The notes beneath the pieces were generated by a model. The model saw nothing but the letters and a program-made list of their open reading frames with translations. It did no database searches and was not told where the DNA came from. A DNA stretch of 64,000 nt from Xanthobacteraceae bacterium 501b (lineage in GTDB: Bacteria; Pseudomonadota; Alphaproteobacteria; Rhizobiales; Xanthobacteraceae): contig KB899087.1 in assembly GCA_000378025.1 (NCBI GenBank), forward strand, positions 3,596,001 through 3,660,000. The letters are read 5' to 3'. The translations under genes and the position numbers were made by a program. This document shows, piece by piece, positions 44,074 to 51,748 of this stretch. The stretch's first letter is position 1, and each line of letters opens with the position of its first letter.

Positions 44074-45675
44074 TCAGTCGACGCTCACCCATTTCAGCTC
44101 CAGGCTGTCATCCGAGCGCTGCACCACGTTCACGCCCTTGCGCACGCCCCAGGCGAGGCCGGCCTGATGCACCGGGATGTGGCCATAGTCCGCCTTGTCC
44201 AGCATCATCGCCTCGAAGATCATGGCGTTGCGCTTGGCCGGATCGACCTCGACCTCGATTTTCTGGGTCAGCTCGTCGACCTTGGGGTTGGAGTAGTTGC
44301 CGACATTGTAGGTGCCGACCTTCTCCACCGGCGTGTTCATCGTGTCCTGCAGCGTCGAATGAGCGTCGTAGCTCAGCGGCTGCCAACCGATCATCGCGAA
44401 GGAGGTGTCGCGGGCGAGCACCTTCTCGAAGAACTTCGAGCGGGTCTGGGCATTCAGCGTCACCTTCAGCCCGACGCGGCCGAGCATGCCGACAATGGCC
44501 TGGCAGATGCGCTCGTCATTCACATAGCGATCGTTGGAACAGTCCATGGTGAAGGTGAAGCCGTCGGGATAGCCCGCCTCGGCCAGCAGCTTCTTCGACG
44601 CTTCCGGGTCATAGGGCGCGGCGCGGTCGTCGAGCTTGGGGTCGTAGCCGTTGATGCCAGGCGCGATCATGGTGCCGGCAATGTGCGAGGTGCCGCCCAT
44701 GATGCGGTCGCGGATCGCGTTCATGTCGATCGCCTGGTAGATCGCCTGACGGACACGCTTGTCCTTGAGGGGGTTCTTGCCCTTGGCGTCGGAGTTCTGC
44801 AGCTCGTCGCGGTGCTGGTCCATGGCGAGCATCATGGTGCGAAGCTCGGAACCCTTGATCACCTTGGTGCCATCGTTGCCGTCGATGCGCGCCACGTCCT
44901 GCTGCGGCACCGGATAGACCATGTCGACCTCGCCCGAGAGCAGGGCGGCGACGCGGGTGGCGTCGGACTGGATCGGTGTGAACACGACCTTGGCGACATT
45001 GGAGCTTTTCTCGCCCCACCAGTTCGGGTTGGGCACCAGCTCGGTCTTCACCCCGGCCTGACGCGAGGCGATCATGAACGGGCCGGTGCCGTTGGCGTTG
45101 GTGGACGCGAAGTTCTCGACCTTCGCCTTCACGCTCGCCGGCGCGGTGGCACCGTTCTTCTCCGCCCAGGCCTTGCTCATGATGTAGGTGGAGGTGATCT
45201 GCACCGGCAGGATCGGGTTCGGCTTGGCCATGACGAGATCGACGGTGAGATCGTCGACCTTCTTCACGTCGGTCACCGAGGCGACCGTATAGGCCATGTC
45301 GGAGCCGTCCTTCTTCACCCGCTGCAGCGAGAAGACGACATCGTCGGCGGTGAGCGGCGTGCCATCGGCAAACTTGACGCCCTCGCGCAGATGGAAGCGC
45401 CACACATTCGGTTCCGGCTGCTCCCATTTCGTCGCCAGCGCCGGCACCAGCTCCAGCTTCTTGCCGCGCCCGACCAGCGGCTCATAAACCTGCCCGAGCC
45501 AGGACAGGGTGAAAGTCTCGGCCAGCGCGTGCGGGTCGAGCGAGGCCGGATCGACCCGGTAGGCATAGCGGAAGGTCTTGCCCTCCTGCGCCAGCGCCGG
45601 GGCCGGGAACAGCGCCGGCGCGGCGGCGAGGAAGGCAGCGGAAAGCGCGGTGGTCAGCAGAAGGGGCAAGCGCAT
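44074..45675 (-). CDS. ABC transporter substrate-binding protein, family 5 (DppA-like)
   Basis: The 533-residue precursor has a signal peptide (cleavage near APALA) and the family-5 binding-protein signature FRYAYRVDPASLDPHALAE, then VWRFHLREGVKFADGTPL (core FHLREGVKFADGTPL). It imports peptides, nickel complexes or other compounds. ATG 45675 is chosen because AGGAG lies 8 bp upstream; the ATG at 45708 lacks such a site. A palindromic operator at 45732-45749 lies upstream and is shared with the divergent catabolic genes. Confidence 0.88.
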   Translation of the reverse strand: MRLPLLLTTALSAAFLAAAPALFPAPALAQEGKTFRYAYRVDPASLDPHALAETFTLSWLGQVYEPLVGRGKKLELVPALATKWEQPEPNVWRFHLREGVKFADGTPLTADDVVFSLQRVKKDGSDMAYTVASVTDVKKVDDLTVDLVMAKPNPILPVQITSTYIMSKAWAEKNGATAPASVKAKVENFASTNANGTGPFMIASRQAGVKTELVPNPNWWGEKSSNVAKVVFTPIQSDATRVAALLSGEVDMVYPVPQQDVARIDGNDGTKVIKGSELRTMMLAMDQHRDELQNSDAKGKNPLKDKRVRQAIYQAIDMNAIRDRIMGGTSHIAGTMIAPGINGYDPKLDDRAAPYDPEASKKLLAEAGYPDGFTFTMDCSNDRYVNDERICQAIVGMLGRVGLKVTLNAQTRSKFFEKVLARDTSFAMIGWQPLSYDAHSTLQDTMNTPVEKVGTYNVGNYSNPKVDELTQKIEVEVDPAKRNAMIFEAMMLDKADYGHIPVHQAGLAWGVRKGVNVVQRSDDSLELKWVSVD

Positions 45676-45731
45676 GACACGGCTCCTGGAAGGACTTTTT
45701 GAATTCATTATCGTGATTCAAGTCTGCAACA

Positions 45732-45749
45732 ACTAAGTGGTCACTTAAA
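45732..45749. promoter_or_regulatory. Palindromic operator upstream of the dppA-like gene
   Basis: AACTAAGT-GGT-CACTTAA (45731-45748) contains TAAGT (45734-45738) and ACTTA (45743-45747) as inverted half sites. The same element with a different centre recurs at 47601-47618. It lies in the 293-bp region between the leftward Dpp operon and the rightward gene at 45969. It fits a dimeric regulator such as the GntR (46739) or TetR (50204) protein encoded nearby. Confidence 0.6.
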
Positions 45750-45968
45750 TACCAAATAGTAGGCACCACGCCGGAAGCGCGGTCAGGGCGATGCCATCAG
45801 GCGCGCCATGCTCTGCACGATAACTATGCACTTTCGTTGATTTCGAAGCGCTCATCCGGATTGACTGACGTCGGCGCTCAGGGCAAGACGAAGGATAAGG
45901 GGCGCGGCGCACATGCAGGTGGACGCCGCGCCCGGTGATCAACGCGGCTTTTGTCGGGTCATTTTTGA

Positions 45969-46742
45969 ATGCAAAATCTCGTCCCCTACCCCCGGCATCT
46001 GATCGGCATGCTCACGCCCTCGTCCAACACCGTGCTGGAGCCCTACACGGCGCGGATGCTGGAACCGCTGTTTCCCGCCGTCTCGGCGCATTTCGGCCGC
46101 TTCCGGGTGACGCGCATCGCCCTCGACGACAGCGCCTCCGACCAGTTCCGCCAGGAGCCCATTCTCGCCGCCGCCGAACTGCTGGCGGATGCGCGCACCG
46201 ATATCATCGCCTGGAACGGCACCTCGGCGAGTTGGCTCGGCTTCGACACCGACGAGCGCCTCTGCGCGGAAATTCACGCCCGCACCGGCGTGCAGGCCAC
46301 CAGCGCCATCCTCAGCCTCAACCGGCTGATGGCCGAGCGCGGCGTGAAGCGGCTCGGCCTGGTGACGCCCTATACCGGCGATGTCGGGGCGCGCATCGTC
46401 GCCAATTACGCCTCGATCGGCGTCGAGGTGGTGGCCGGGTCGCATTGCGGCATGTCCGACAATTTCTCCTTTGCGGAAATCGACGAGGACCGCATCGGGC
46501 AGATGTGCACGGACGTCGCCGGCGCGGCGCCTGACGCCATCGCCATTGTCTGCACCAATATGCGCGGCGCGCTCGTGGGGGCGCAGGTCGAGCGCGCGCT
46601 GGGCATTCCGGTGTTCGATTCCGTAAGCACCACGCTCTGGGGCTGCCTGCGGGCGATGGGCGTCCCCACCGCCCCGCTCGCCCCTTTCGGCGCGCTCTTC
46701 GCCGGCCCGTCCGGGTCCGGCCTGGCGCTGGCCGGGGAGTGA
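45969..46742 (+). CDS. Asp/Glu racemase-superfamily protein (maleate isomerase/arylmalonate decarboxylase-like)
   Basis: The 257-residue protein has the superfamily repeat with LTPSSNTVLEP near the N-terminus. Where maleate isomerase has its first catalytic Cys, it reads WNGTSASWL (Gly84-Thr85-Ser86), the arylmalonate decarboxylase-like form. The second catalytic Cys is present as Cys195 in VCTNMRG, the maleate-isomerase-like form. A single-Cys enzyme cannot do two-base racemisation, so decarboxylation or isomerisation through one Cys is more likely. It is the first gene of the rightward unit and overlaps the GntR gene by 4 bp. Confidence 0.82.
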   Translation: MQNLVPYPRHLIGMLTPSSNTVLEPYTARMLEPLFPAVSAHFGRFRVTRIALDDSASDQFRQEPILAAAELLADARTDIIAWNGTSASWLGFDTDERLCAEIHARTGVQATSAILSLNRLMAERGVKRLGLVTPYTGDVGARIVANYASIGVEVVAGSHCGMSDNFSFAEIDEDRIGQMCTDVAGAAPDAIAIVCTNMRGALVGAQVERALGIPVFDSVSTTLWGCLRAMGVPTAPLAPFGALFAGPSGSGLALAGE

Positions 46743-47413
46743 GGGCGATGGCCGCGCCGGCGCCGAACGAGGCAGAGACCGGCACGCTGCACGAGCAGAT
46801 CGTCAGCAAGCTGCGCGCCGTGCTGCTCAATGGCGAGCTGGCCGATGGCGCGCGCATTCCCGAGGCGCAGCTGTGCCTGCGCTTCGGCATTTCCCGCACC
46901 CCGCTGCGCGAGGCGCTGAAGGTGCTCGCCGCCGAGGGCTTCATCGAGCTTCGGCCCAATCGCGGCTCCATCGTCGCGCCGATCGACCCGGTCGAGGTCG
47001 GCCATCTGTTCGAGATGAAGGGCGCGCTGGAGCAGATGATCGGCCGCCTCGCCGCGGTGCGGGCAACGCCGGAGGACGCCGAACGGATCGAGCGGGCCCA
47101 TGCCGCGCTCGGCCGGCCTGCCGACCCGGCGGCCTATACGGCGCTTAACCAGGATTTCCACCGGGCGCTGGCGGTGGCGACGCACAATCCCGTGCTGCTG
47201 CAGAGCTATGACAATCTGCAGAAACGAGTGCTGCGGCTGCGCTTTGTCGTGAACGAGAACCCGCAGCGCGTGCTTGAATCCTTCGGCGAGCATGAGGGCA
47301 TCATGGTCGCCTTCCGCGCCCGCGCCCGTCTCGATCTCGCCGAGCGGCTGGAAGAGCATAACCGGCTCACCGGCGAGGCGGTGATGCGCACGCTCAAGGG
47401 CGAGAGCGCCTGA
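46739..47413 (+). CDS. GntR-family transcriptional regulator (FCD domain)
   Basis: The 224-residue protein has a winged helix-turn-helix (about 15-80: PEAQLCLRFGISRTPLREAL) and an FCD effector domain. The start may be GTG 46739 (overlapping the previous stop) or ATG 46748, which has GAGGG just upstream. It lies between the two copies of the AACTAAGT-N3-CACTTAA element and is a good candidate to bind both, although GntR operators more often have the GTnnnAC form and a TetR regulator is encoded nearby as well. Confidence 0.87.
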   Translation: MRAMAAPAPNEAETGTLHEQIVSKLRAVLLNGELADGARIPEAQLCLRFGISRTPLREALKVLAAEGFIELRPNRGSIVAPIDPVEVGHLFEMKGALEQMIGRLAAVRATPEDAERIERAHAALGRPADPAAYTALNQDFHRALAVATHNPVLLQSYDNLQKRVLRLRFVVNENPQRVLESFGEHEGIMVAFRARARLDLAERLEEHNRLTGEAVMRTLKGESA

Positions 47414-47434
47414 GCTAGCGGCCCCACCCGCGCG

Positions 47435-47477
47435 GGAGCGGATTACGGGGAGCGAATTCCGGGGGAACGGATTCTAG
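47435..47477. repeat. Three-copy imperfect 14-bp tandem repeat
   Basis: Units GGAGCGGATTACGG (47435-47448), GGAGCGAATTCCGG (47449-47462) and GGGAACGGATTCTA (47463-47476) follow one another after the GntR stop. The last two differ by several substitutions. It may be a slipped-strand product or bind a regulator. No function can be assigned. Confidence 0.4.
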
Positions 47478-47600
47478 GCAGCCCCTGCCCGCGGGGCGCG
47501 CAAGGGGTCCCGTCCTTTCAGAAATCCCTTCGGCAACAGCGTGTTGCATGGGCAGCGGCTGGCCAATCAATCGGCTTTACCGCGCCCTTCACCTGCCGCA

Positions 47601-47618
47601 AACTAAGTAAACACTTAA
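47601..47618. promoter_or_regulatory. Second copy of the shared palindromic operator
   Basis: AACTAAGT-AAA-CACTTAA (47601-47618) matches the element at 45731-45748 in all positions outside the three central bases. Half sites TAAGT (47604-47608) and ACTTA (47613-47617) are inverted. It lies about 130 bp before the cytosine-deaminase-like gene, whose upstream leader is unusually long. Confidence 0.6.
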
Positions 47619-47749
47619 TTGAGTTGCTCGCGTGCCCGGTGTGCCCCGGGCGCGACGCGCGGGCGCTGGAGGGCGCGCCGCCCGGCACCGTTCCGGCGCG
47701 CCGACTGAACCGCACGCCGCCCGCACCGCCGGCCGGAGGAGGCCCGTCC

Positions 47750-48982
47750 ATGGACCTGATCGTAAGGAATGCCCGCCTTCCCGGCGCCCCCGACCGTACC
47801 GTCGATATCGGTATCAACGCCGGACGCATCGCGGTGATCGAGGCCGGCCTCGCCGCCGAGGGCGAAGAACTGGATGTGGACGGTCGGCTCGTCTCGCCCG
47901 GCTTCGTCGAGACCCATATCCATCTCGACAAATCCTGCATCCTCGACCGCTGCCAATCGGTGCGCGGCGACCTGCCCGAAGCGATCGGCGAGGTGGCGAA
48001 GGCCAAGGCCGGCTTCACCCCGGAGGATGTCTATGCGCGGGCCCGGCGCACGCTGGAAAAATGCCTGATGCAGGGCACCACCCATATGCGGACCCAGCTG
48101 GAGGTCGATCCCGGCATCGGCCTGCGCGGGCTGGAGGGCGTGCGGCCGCTGATCGAGGAATATCGCTGGGCGATCGACATCGAGATCTGCGTCTTCCCGC
48201 AGGAAGGGCTGCTGAACAATCCCGGCACCGACGAGCTGATGGTGGCGGCGCTGAACAATGGCGCCCGCGTGGTCGGCGCCGCGCCCTATACGGACAGCGA
48301 CCCGCACGGCCAGATCGACCGCGTCTTCGCGCTGGCCCGCGAATTCGACGCCGATATCGACATGCATCTCGATTTCGGCCCGAGCGCCGACAATCTCGAC
48401 CTCGACTATGTCTGCACGCTGGCGGATCGCTACCGCTGGGGCGGGCGCACCGCCATCGGCCATGTCACCAAACTGGCGGGGGCGAGCCCGGCCCGGTTCG
48501 AGGCGGCGGCGCGACGGATGCGCGACGCCGGGGTGGCGCTGACCGTGCTGCCCTCCACCGACCTGTTCCTCATGGGCCGCGACTGCGACTGCCACCAGCC
48601 GCGCGGCGTCACCCACACCCATAAGTTGCTGCATCACGGGGTGAACTGCTCGCTGTCGACCAATAATGTGCTCAATCCGTTCACACCGTTCGGCGACTGC
48701 TCCCTCCCCCGCATGGCCAACCTCAACGCCAATATCTGCCATATCGGCGCCGCCGCCGACATTCGCGAGTGCTTCAACATGATAACCGAGCGCTCCGCCC
48801 GGCTGATAAACGCTCCCGACTATGGCCTCGCTCCCGGCAAGGCGGCCGATTTCGTCGTGCTCGACTGCGCGCGGACCGAGGAGGCGGTGGCCGAGCTCGC
48901 CCCCGTCCTGTTCGCCTATAAGCGCGGCCGACGCACCCTGACGCGGCCCGCAGCAATGCTGCATCGCCCGCAGCCCAACTGA
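47750..48982 (+). CDS. Cytosine deaminase-like amidohydrolase with Asp-to-Asn change at the catalytic position
   Basis: The 410-residue protein matches the cytosine-deaminase branch of amidohydrolases: HxH in ETHIHLDKS (His56, His58), HLDFG (His206) and GHVTK (His238). The fourth metal/catalytic site, normally SDN or DDN, reads STNNVLNPFTPFGD, with Asn305 in place of Asp. The start ATG 47750 is preceded by GGAGGAGG. Relatives hydrolyse rings or remove amino groups of pyrimidines, triazines and creatinine. The Asn could mean a different mechanism or loss of activity. The next gene, 10 bp away, is an amidase, consistent with ring-opening followed by amide hydrolysis. Confidence 0.82.
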   Translation: MDLIVRNARLPGAPDRTVDIGINAGRIAVIEAGLAAEGEELDVDGRLVSPGFVETHIHLDKSCILDRCQSVRGDLPEAIGEVAKAKAGFTPEDVYARARRTLEKCLMQGTTHMRTQLEVDPGIGLRGLEGVRPLIEEYRWAIDIEICVFPQEGLLNNPGTDELMVAALNNGARVVGAAPYTDSDPHGQIDRVFALAREFDADIDMHLDFGPSADNLDLDYVCTLADRYRWGGRTAIGHVTKLAGASPARFEAAARRMRDAGVALTVLPSTDLFLMGRDCDCHQPRGVTHTHKLLHHGVNCSLSTNNVLNPFTPFGDCSLPRMANLNANICHIGAAADIRECFNMITERSARLINAPDYGLAPGKAADFVVLDCARTEEAVAELAPVLFAYKRGRRTLTRPAAMLHRPQPN

Positions 48983-48992
48983 GCACCCCGCA

Positions 48993-50207
48993 ATGCCCCC
49001 CGACGCCCAGCCCCCGGCCGAGCCCTTCGGTGCGTTCTGCCATGAGAACCATGTGGCCCGCCCGGCCACCGGCCAAGGGCCGCTGTCCGGGCTCAGTTTC
49101 GGGATGAAGGACGTGTTCGACGTCGCCGGCAGCCGCACCGGCTTCGGCCACCCCGCCTGGCTCGCCACCCACCCGCCCGCCACCGTGACGGCGGAGGCGG
49201 TGACGGCCCTGCTCGCCGCCGGCGCCGCTCTGCACGGCCGCACGCTGAGCGATGAGCTGTGCTATTCGATCTCCGGCGAGAATTTCCATTACGGCATGCC
49301 GATCAACCCCGCTGCGCGCGACCGGCTGCCGGGCGGCTCCTCCAGCGGTTCGGCGGTGGCGGTGGCGGCCGGGCTGGTCGATTTCGCCATTGGCACGGAT
49401 TGCGGTGGCTCGGTGCGGGTGCCGGCGGCCTATTGCGGGCTGTTCGGCATGCGCCCGACCCATGGTGCCATCGCGCTCTCGGGTGTCGCGCCCTTCGCGC
49501 CGCGCTTCGACACGGTTGGCTGGTTCGCCCGCGACGCCGCCCTGCTGAAGAAAGTGGGCGAGGTGCTGCTCGGGCCCGAGTCCGGCGCCGGCTTCTCGCA
49601 ACTCGTCGTCGCCACCGATGCCTTCGAGCGTTGCGACGCCAATGTCCGCGCCGTGCTCGACGAGGGCGTGACGCGGCTCGCGCGCCTCCTGCCCGCCCGC
49701 AGCGAGGCGCCGCTGAGCCCGGCCGGCCTCGACCGCTGGCTGGACATTTTCCGCACCGTGCAAGCCTTTGAAATCTGGCAGTCGCTCGGCGGCTGGATCA
49801 AGCGCGAGAGCCCCGGCTTTGGCGCGGGCGTGGGCCAGCGCCTCGCCGCCGCCGCCAAGGTCGGCGGAACGGAGGCGCAGGCCGCCCGGCAGCAGGCCAA
49901 CGCCATCGCGCAGGAACTCGAAGCGACGCTTGGTGACGCGCTCATCTGCCTGCCGACGACGCCGGGCCTGCCGCCGCTGCGCGCCACCGCCTCGGCCGAA
50001 ATCGAGACGGCCTATCGGGCGCGCGCCATGCAGCTGCTGTGCCCCGCCGGGCTCGGCGGCCTGCCGCAGATCACCGTGCCGGTGGGAACGGTGGATGGCG
50101 TGCCGGTGGGGCTGTCGATCCTGGCGCGACGTGGCCGGGACATGGCATTGCTGGAGGTTGCAGCGCAGGCTTTCGCCGACCTGCCGAGCCCGCCGGAGAG
50201 AAGATGA
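48993..50207 (+). CDS. Amidase (amidase-signature family)
   Basis: The 404-residue enzyme has the amidase-signature triad: Lys39 (GMKDVFDV), the cis-Ser in GGSSSGSA (residues 114-121) and nucleophile Ser140 in GTDCGGSVR. It hydrolyses a linear amide to a carboxylate and ammonia. Length is short for the family (usual 450-500), with a compact C-terminus. It follows the amidohydrolase after 10 bp and overlaps the TetR gene by 4 bp, so it belongs to the same unit. Its relation to AtzE-like and maleamate amidases cannot be decided from motifs alone. Confidence 0.87.
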   Translation: MPPDAQPPAEPFGAFCHENHVARPATGQGPLSGLSFGMKDVFDVAGSRTGFGHPAWLATHPPATVTAEAVTALLAAGAALHGRTLSDELCYSISGENFHYGMPINPAARDRLPGGSSSGSAVAVAAGLVDFAIGTDCGGSVRVPAAYCGLFGMRPTHGAIALSGVAPFAPRFDTVGWFARDAALLKKVGEVLLGPESGAGFSQLVVATDAFERCDANVRAVLDEGVTRLARLLPARSEAPLSPAGLDRWLDIFRTVQAFEIWQSLGGWIKRESPGFGAGVGQRLAAAAKVGGTEAQAARQQANAIAQELEATLGDALICLPTTPGLPPLRATASAEIETAYRARAMQLLCPAGLGGLPQITVPVGTVDGVPVGLSILARRGRDMALLEVAAQAFADLPSPPERR

Positions 50208-50881
50208 GTTCCGCCCTGCCCGAAGATGCCGCGCCGACGCCTGCCCGCACGCCCGGCAAGCGCAACGCCGCCGCCACCCGCCAGCGCATTCTCGATGTGG
50301 CGATGGCGGAATTCGCCGAACATGGCTTCAGCGGCAGTCGCATCGAGCGCATCGCCGCCGGCGCCAGCGCCAATGTCGGCATGATCTACCATTACTTCGG
50401 CAATAAGGACGATTTGTACCTCGCGGCGCTGGAGGCATCCTACAAGATCATCCGCGACCGCGAGCAGACGCTCGACATTGCACATGTGGACCCCCGTCAG
50501 GCGCTGAAGGCCCTTGTCGAACTGACCTTCGACTTCCTCAGCACCGATCCGCATTTCGTGCGGCTGATCATGAACGAGAACCTGATGATGGGCCGCACCG
50601 CCCAGCGCTCGGCCACCATCCCGCATATGACGCGCCCGCTGCTGGAGCAGTTGCGCAGCCTGCTGGCGCGCGGCCAGAAGGAGAAGATCTTCCACCGGGA
50701 GGTGGACGCCGAGGACCTCTATATCTCGATCCTCGGCCTCTGCTTCATCCATGTGTCGAACCGCTACACGCTCGGCAGCATGTTCCAGCACGATTTCGCC
50801 GCCCCCGACTGGCTGGCCCGGCGCAAGGCGATCGTGGTCGATGTGGTGACGCGCTCCATCGTCGCCACCCCGGACAAGTGA
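50204..50881 (+). CDS. TetR-family transcriptional regulator
   Basis: The 225-residue protein has an N-terminal TetR helix-turn-helix (about 28-72: RQRILDVAMAEFAEHGFSGSR, then NVGMIYHYFGNKDDLY) and a helical ligand domain similar in layout to RutR/PydR-type regulators of pyrimidine catabolism. ATG 50204 overlaps the amidase stop. The longer frame starting at 50039 is a shadow of the amidase. It is a second candidate for binding the two shared operators. Confidence 0.85.
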   Translation: MSSALPEDAAPTPARTPGKRNAAATRQRILDVAMAEFAEHGFSGSRIERIAAGASANVGMIYHYFGNKDDLYLAALEASYKIIRDREQTLDIAHVDPRQALKALVELTFDFLSTDPHFVRLIMNENLMMGRTAQRSATIPHMTRPLLEQLRSLLARGQKEKIFHREVDAEDLYISILGLCFIHVSNRYTLGSMFQHDFAAPDWLARRKAIVVDVVTRSIVATPDK

Positions 50882-50911
50882 CTTCCGGAGAAACGACGCC
50901 CTCCGGCCTCG

Positions 50912-51748
50912 TTACACAGCTTCGCGCGCCACTGCCTTTTCCGCGATGTCGGCAATGATCTCGCGCCCCTTGAGCATGTCGTCGATGCCGAGATAGTCCT
51001 GCATGTAGTGGCCGCGATAGCCGCGCCGCTCCAGCTCGCGGAAGATGTCGGCAAAGTCCACATTTCCGGTGCCGGGATAGAGATGCTCCTCGATCTCGCC
51101 GCGATTATCCGCAAGCCGTACCTCGCCGCAGCGGCTGAGATCCATCACATCGAGAAAGCCGCGAATACCGCACTCCAGCATGTGGGCATGGTTGGTGGTG
51201 AAGGCCCAGCGCAGCGCCGGCGAGGTCAGCCGCTCGAAGTAATACAGCGCCTCCTCCGGGTCGTGGACGAGATATTTCACCTCGGCGCCGGCCGGCTCGG
51301 GGTTCATGTTCTCCAGCAGGATCGTCATGCCCTCGTCTTCGGCGATCTTGCTCATGCGGGCGAGGCGGGCGACGGCGACGTCCATCCGCTCGCGCTTGTC
51401 GGCGGTGAAGTGATAGCCGCCATGCATGATGACCCAGCCAGCGCCGATCGCCTTTGCGGCCCGCAGATAGGCGGTCAGATAAGCATCCGTCGCCTCGCTG
51501 AGAAAGGGCGACTCCTCCGCCACATTGACCGCCGACAGCGTGTGCAGGCCGAGCGTGAGGCCGGCTTGCGCGATCTTTTCCCGGGCGCGGGCGAGGCGGG
51601 GATTGGCAGGGTCGAGCAGCGCCGGGTCCGGGTCGAGGCAGATGTTGAGGTAGCGCACGCCATTGGCGATCGCCCAGTCGAGGCCGGGCTCCAGCCCGAT
51701 CCGCCGGTTGAGGTCGATGCCGATGCGGGAGCGGAAATCGTTGTTCAT
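50912..51748 (-). CDS. Xylose isomerase-like TIM-barrel protein
   Basis: The 278-residue protein is of the sugar-phosphate isomerase/epimerase type (AP_endonuc_2 fold): IGIDLNRRIGLEPGLDWAI at the N-terminus, GLHTLSAVN, GAGWVIMHGGYHF, a Glu in ILLENMNP and EVRLADNRGE with a His/Asp metal region. Metal ligands Glu and His residues are present, so catalysis of an aldose/ketose or acid-sugar isomerisation or epimerisation is likely. It is co-transcribed with the TctA gene (4-bp overlap) and probably acts on the substrate that the Tct system imports. Confidence 0.8.
   Translation of the reverse strand: MNNDFRSRIGIDLNRRIGLEPGLDWAIANGVRYLNICLDPDPALLDPANPRLARAREKIAQAGLTLGLHTLSAVNVAEESPFLSEATDAYLTAYLRAAKAIGAGWVIMHGGYHFTADKRERMDVAVARLARMSKIAEDEGMTILLENMNPEPAGAEVKYLVHDPEEALYYFERLTSPALRWAFTTNHAHMLECGIRGFLDVMDLSRCGEVRLADNRGEIEEHLYPGTGNVDFADIFRELERRGYRGHYMQDYLGIDDMLKGREIIADIAEKAVAREAV

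Larger units (their letters stand above)
47414..47749. other. Intergenic region with tandem repeats and operator
   Basis: This 336-bp gap holds no supported gene. It contains three imperfect 14-bp tandem units beginning GGAGCGGATTACGG (47435-47477) and the palindromic operator at 47601-47618. An alternative frame from 47624 runs into the amidohydrolase but its N-terminal 42 residues are Pro/Ala-rich and lack homology by eye. Confidence 0.5.

Noticed and set aside
50885-50906. CCGGAG/CTCCGG hairpin between convergent tetR and TIM-barrel genes
   Set aside because: Only six pairs with a 10-nt loop and no T run; too weak to call a terminator in DNA of this composition.
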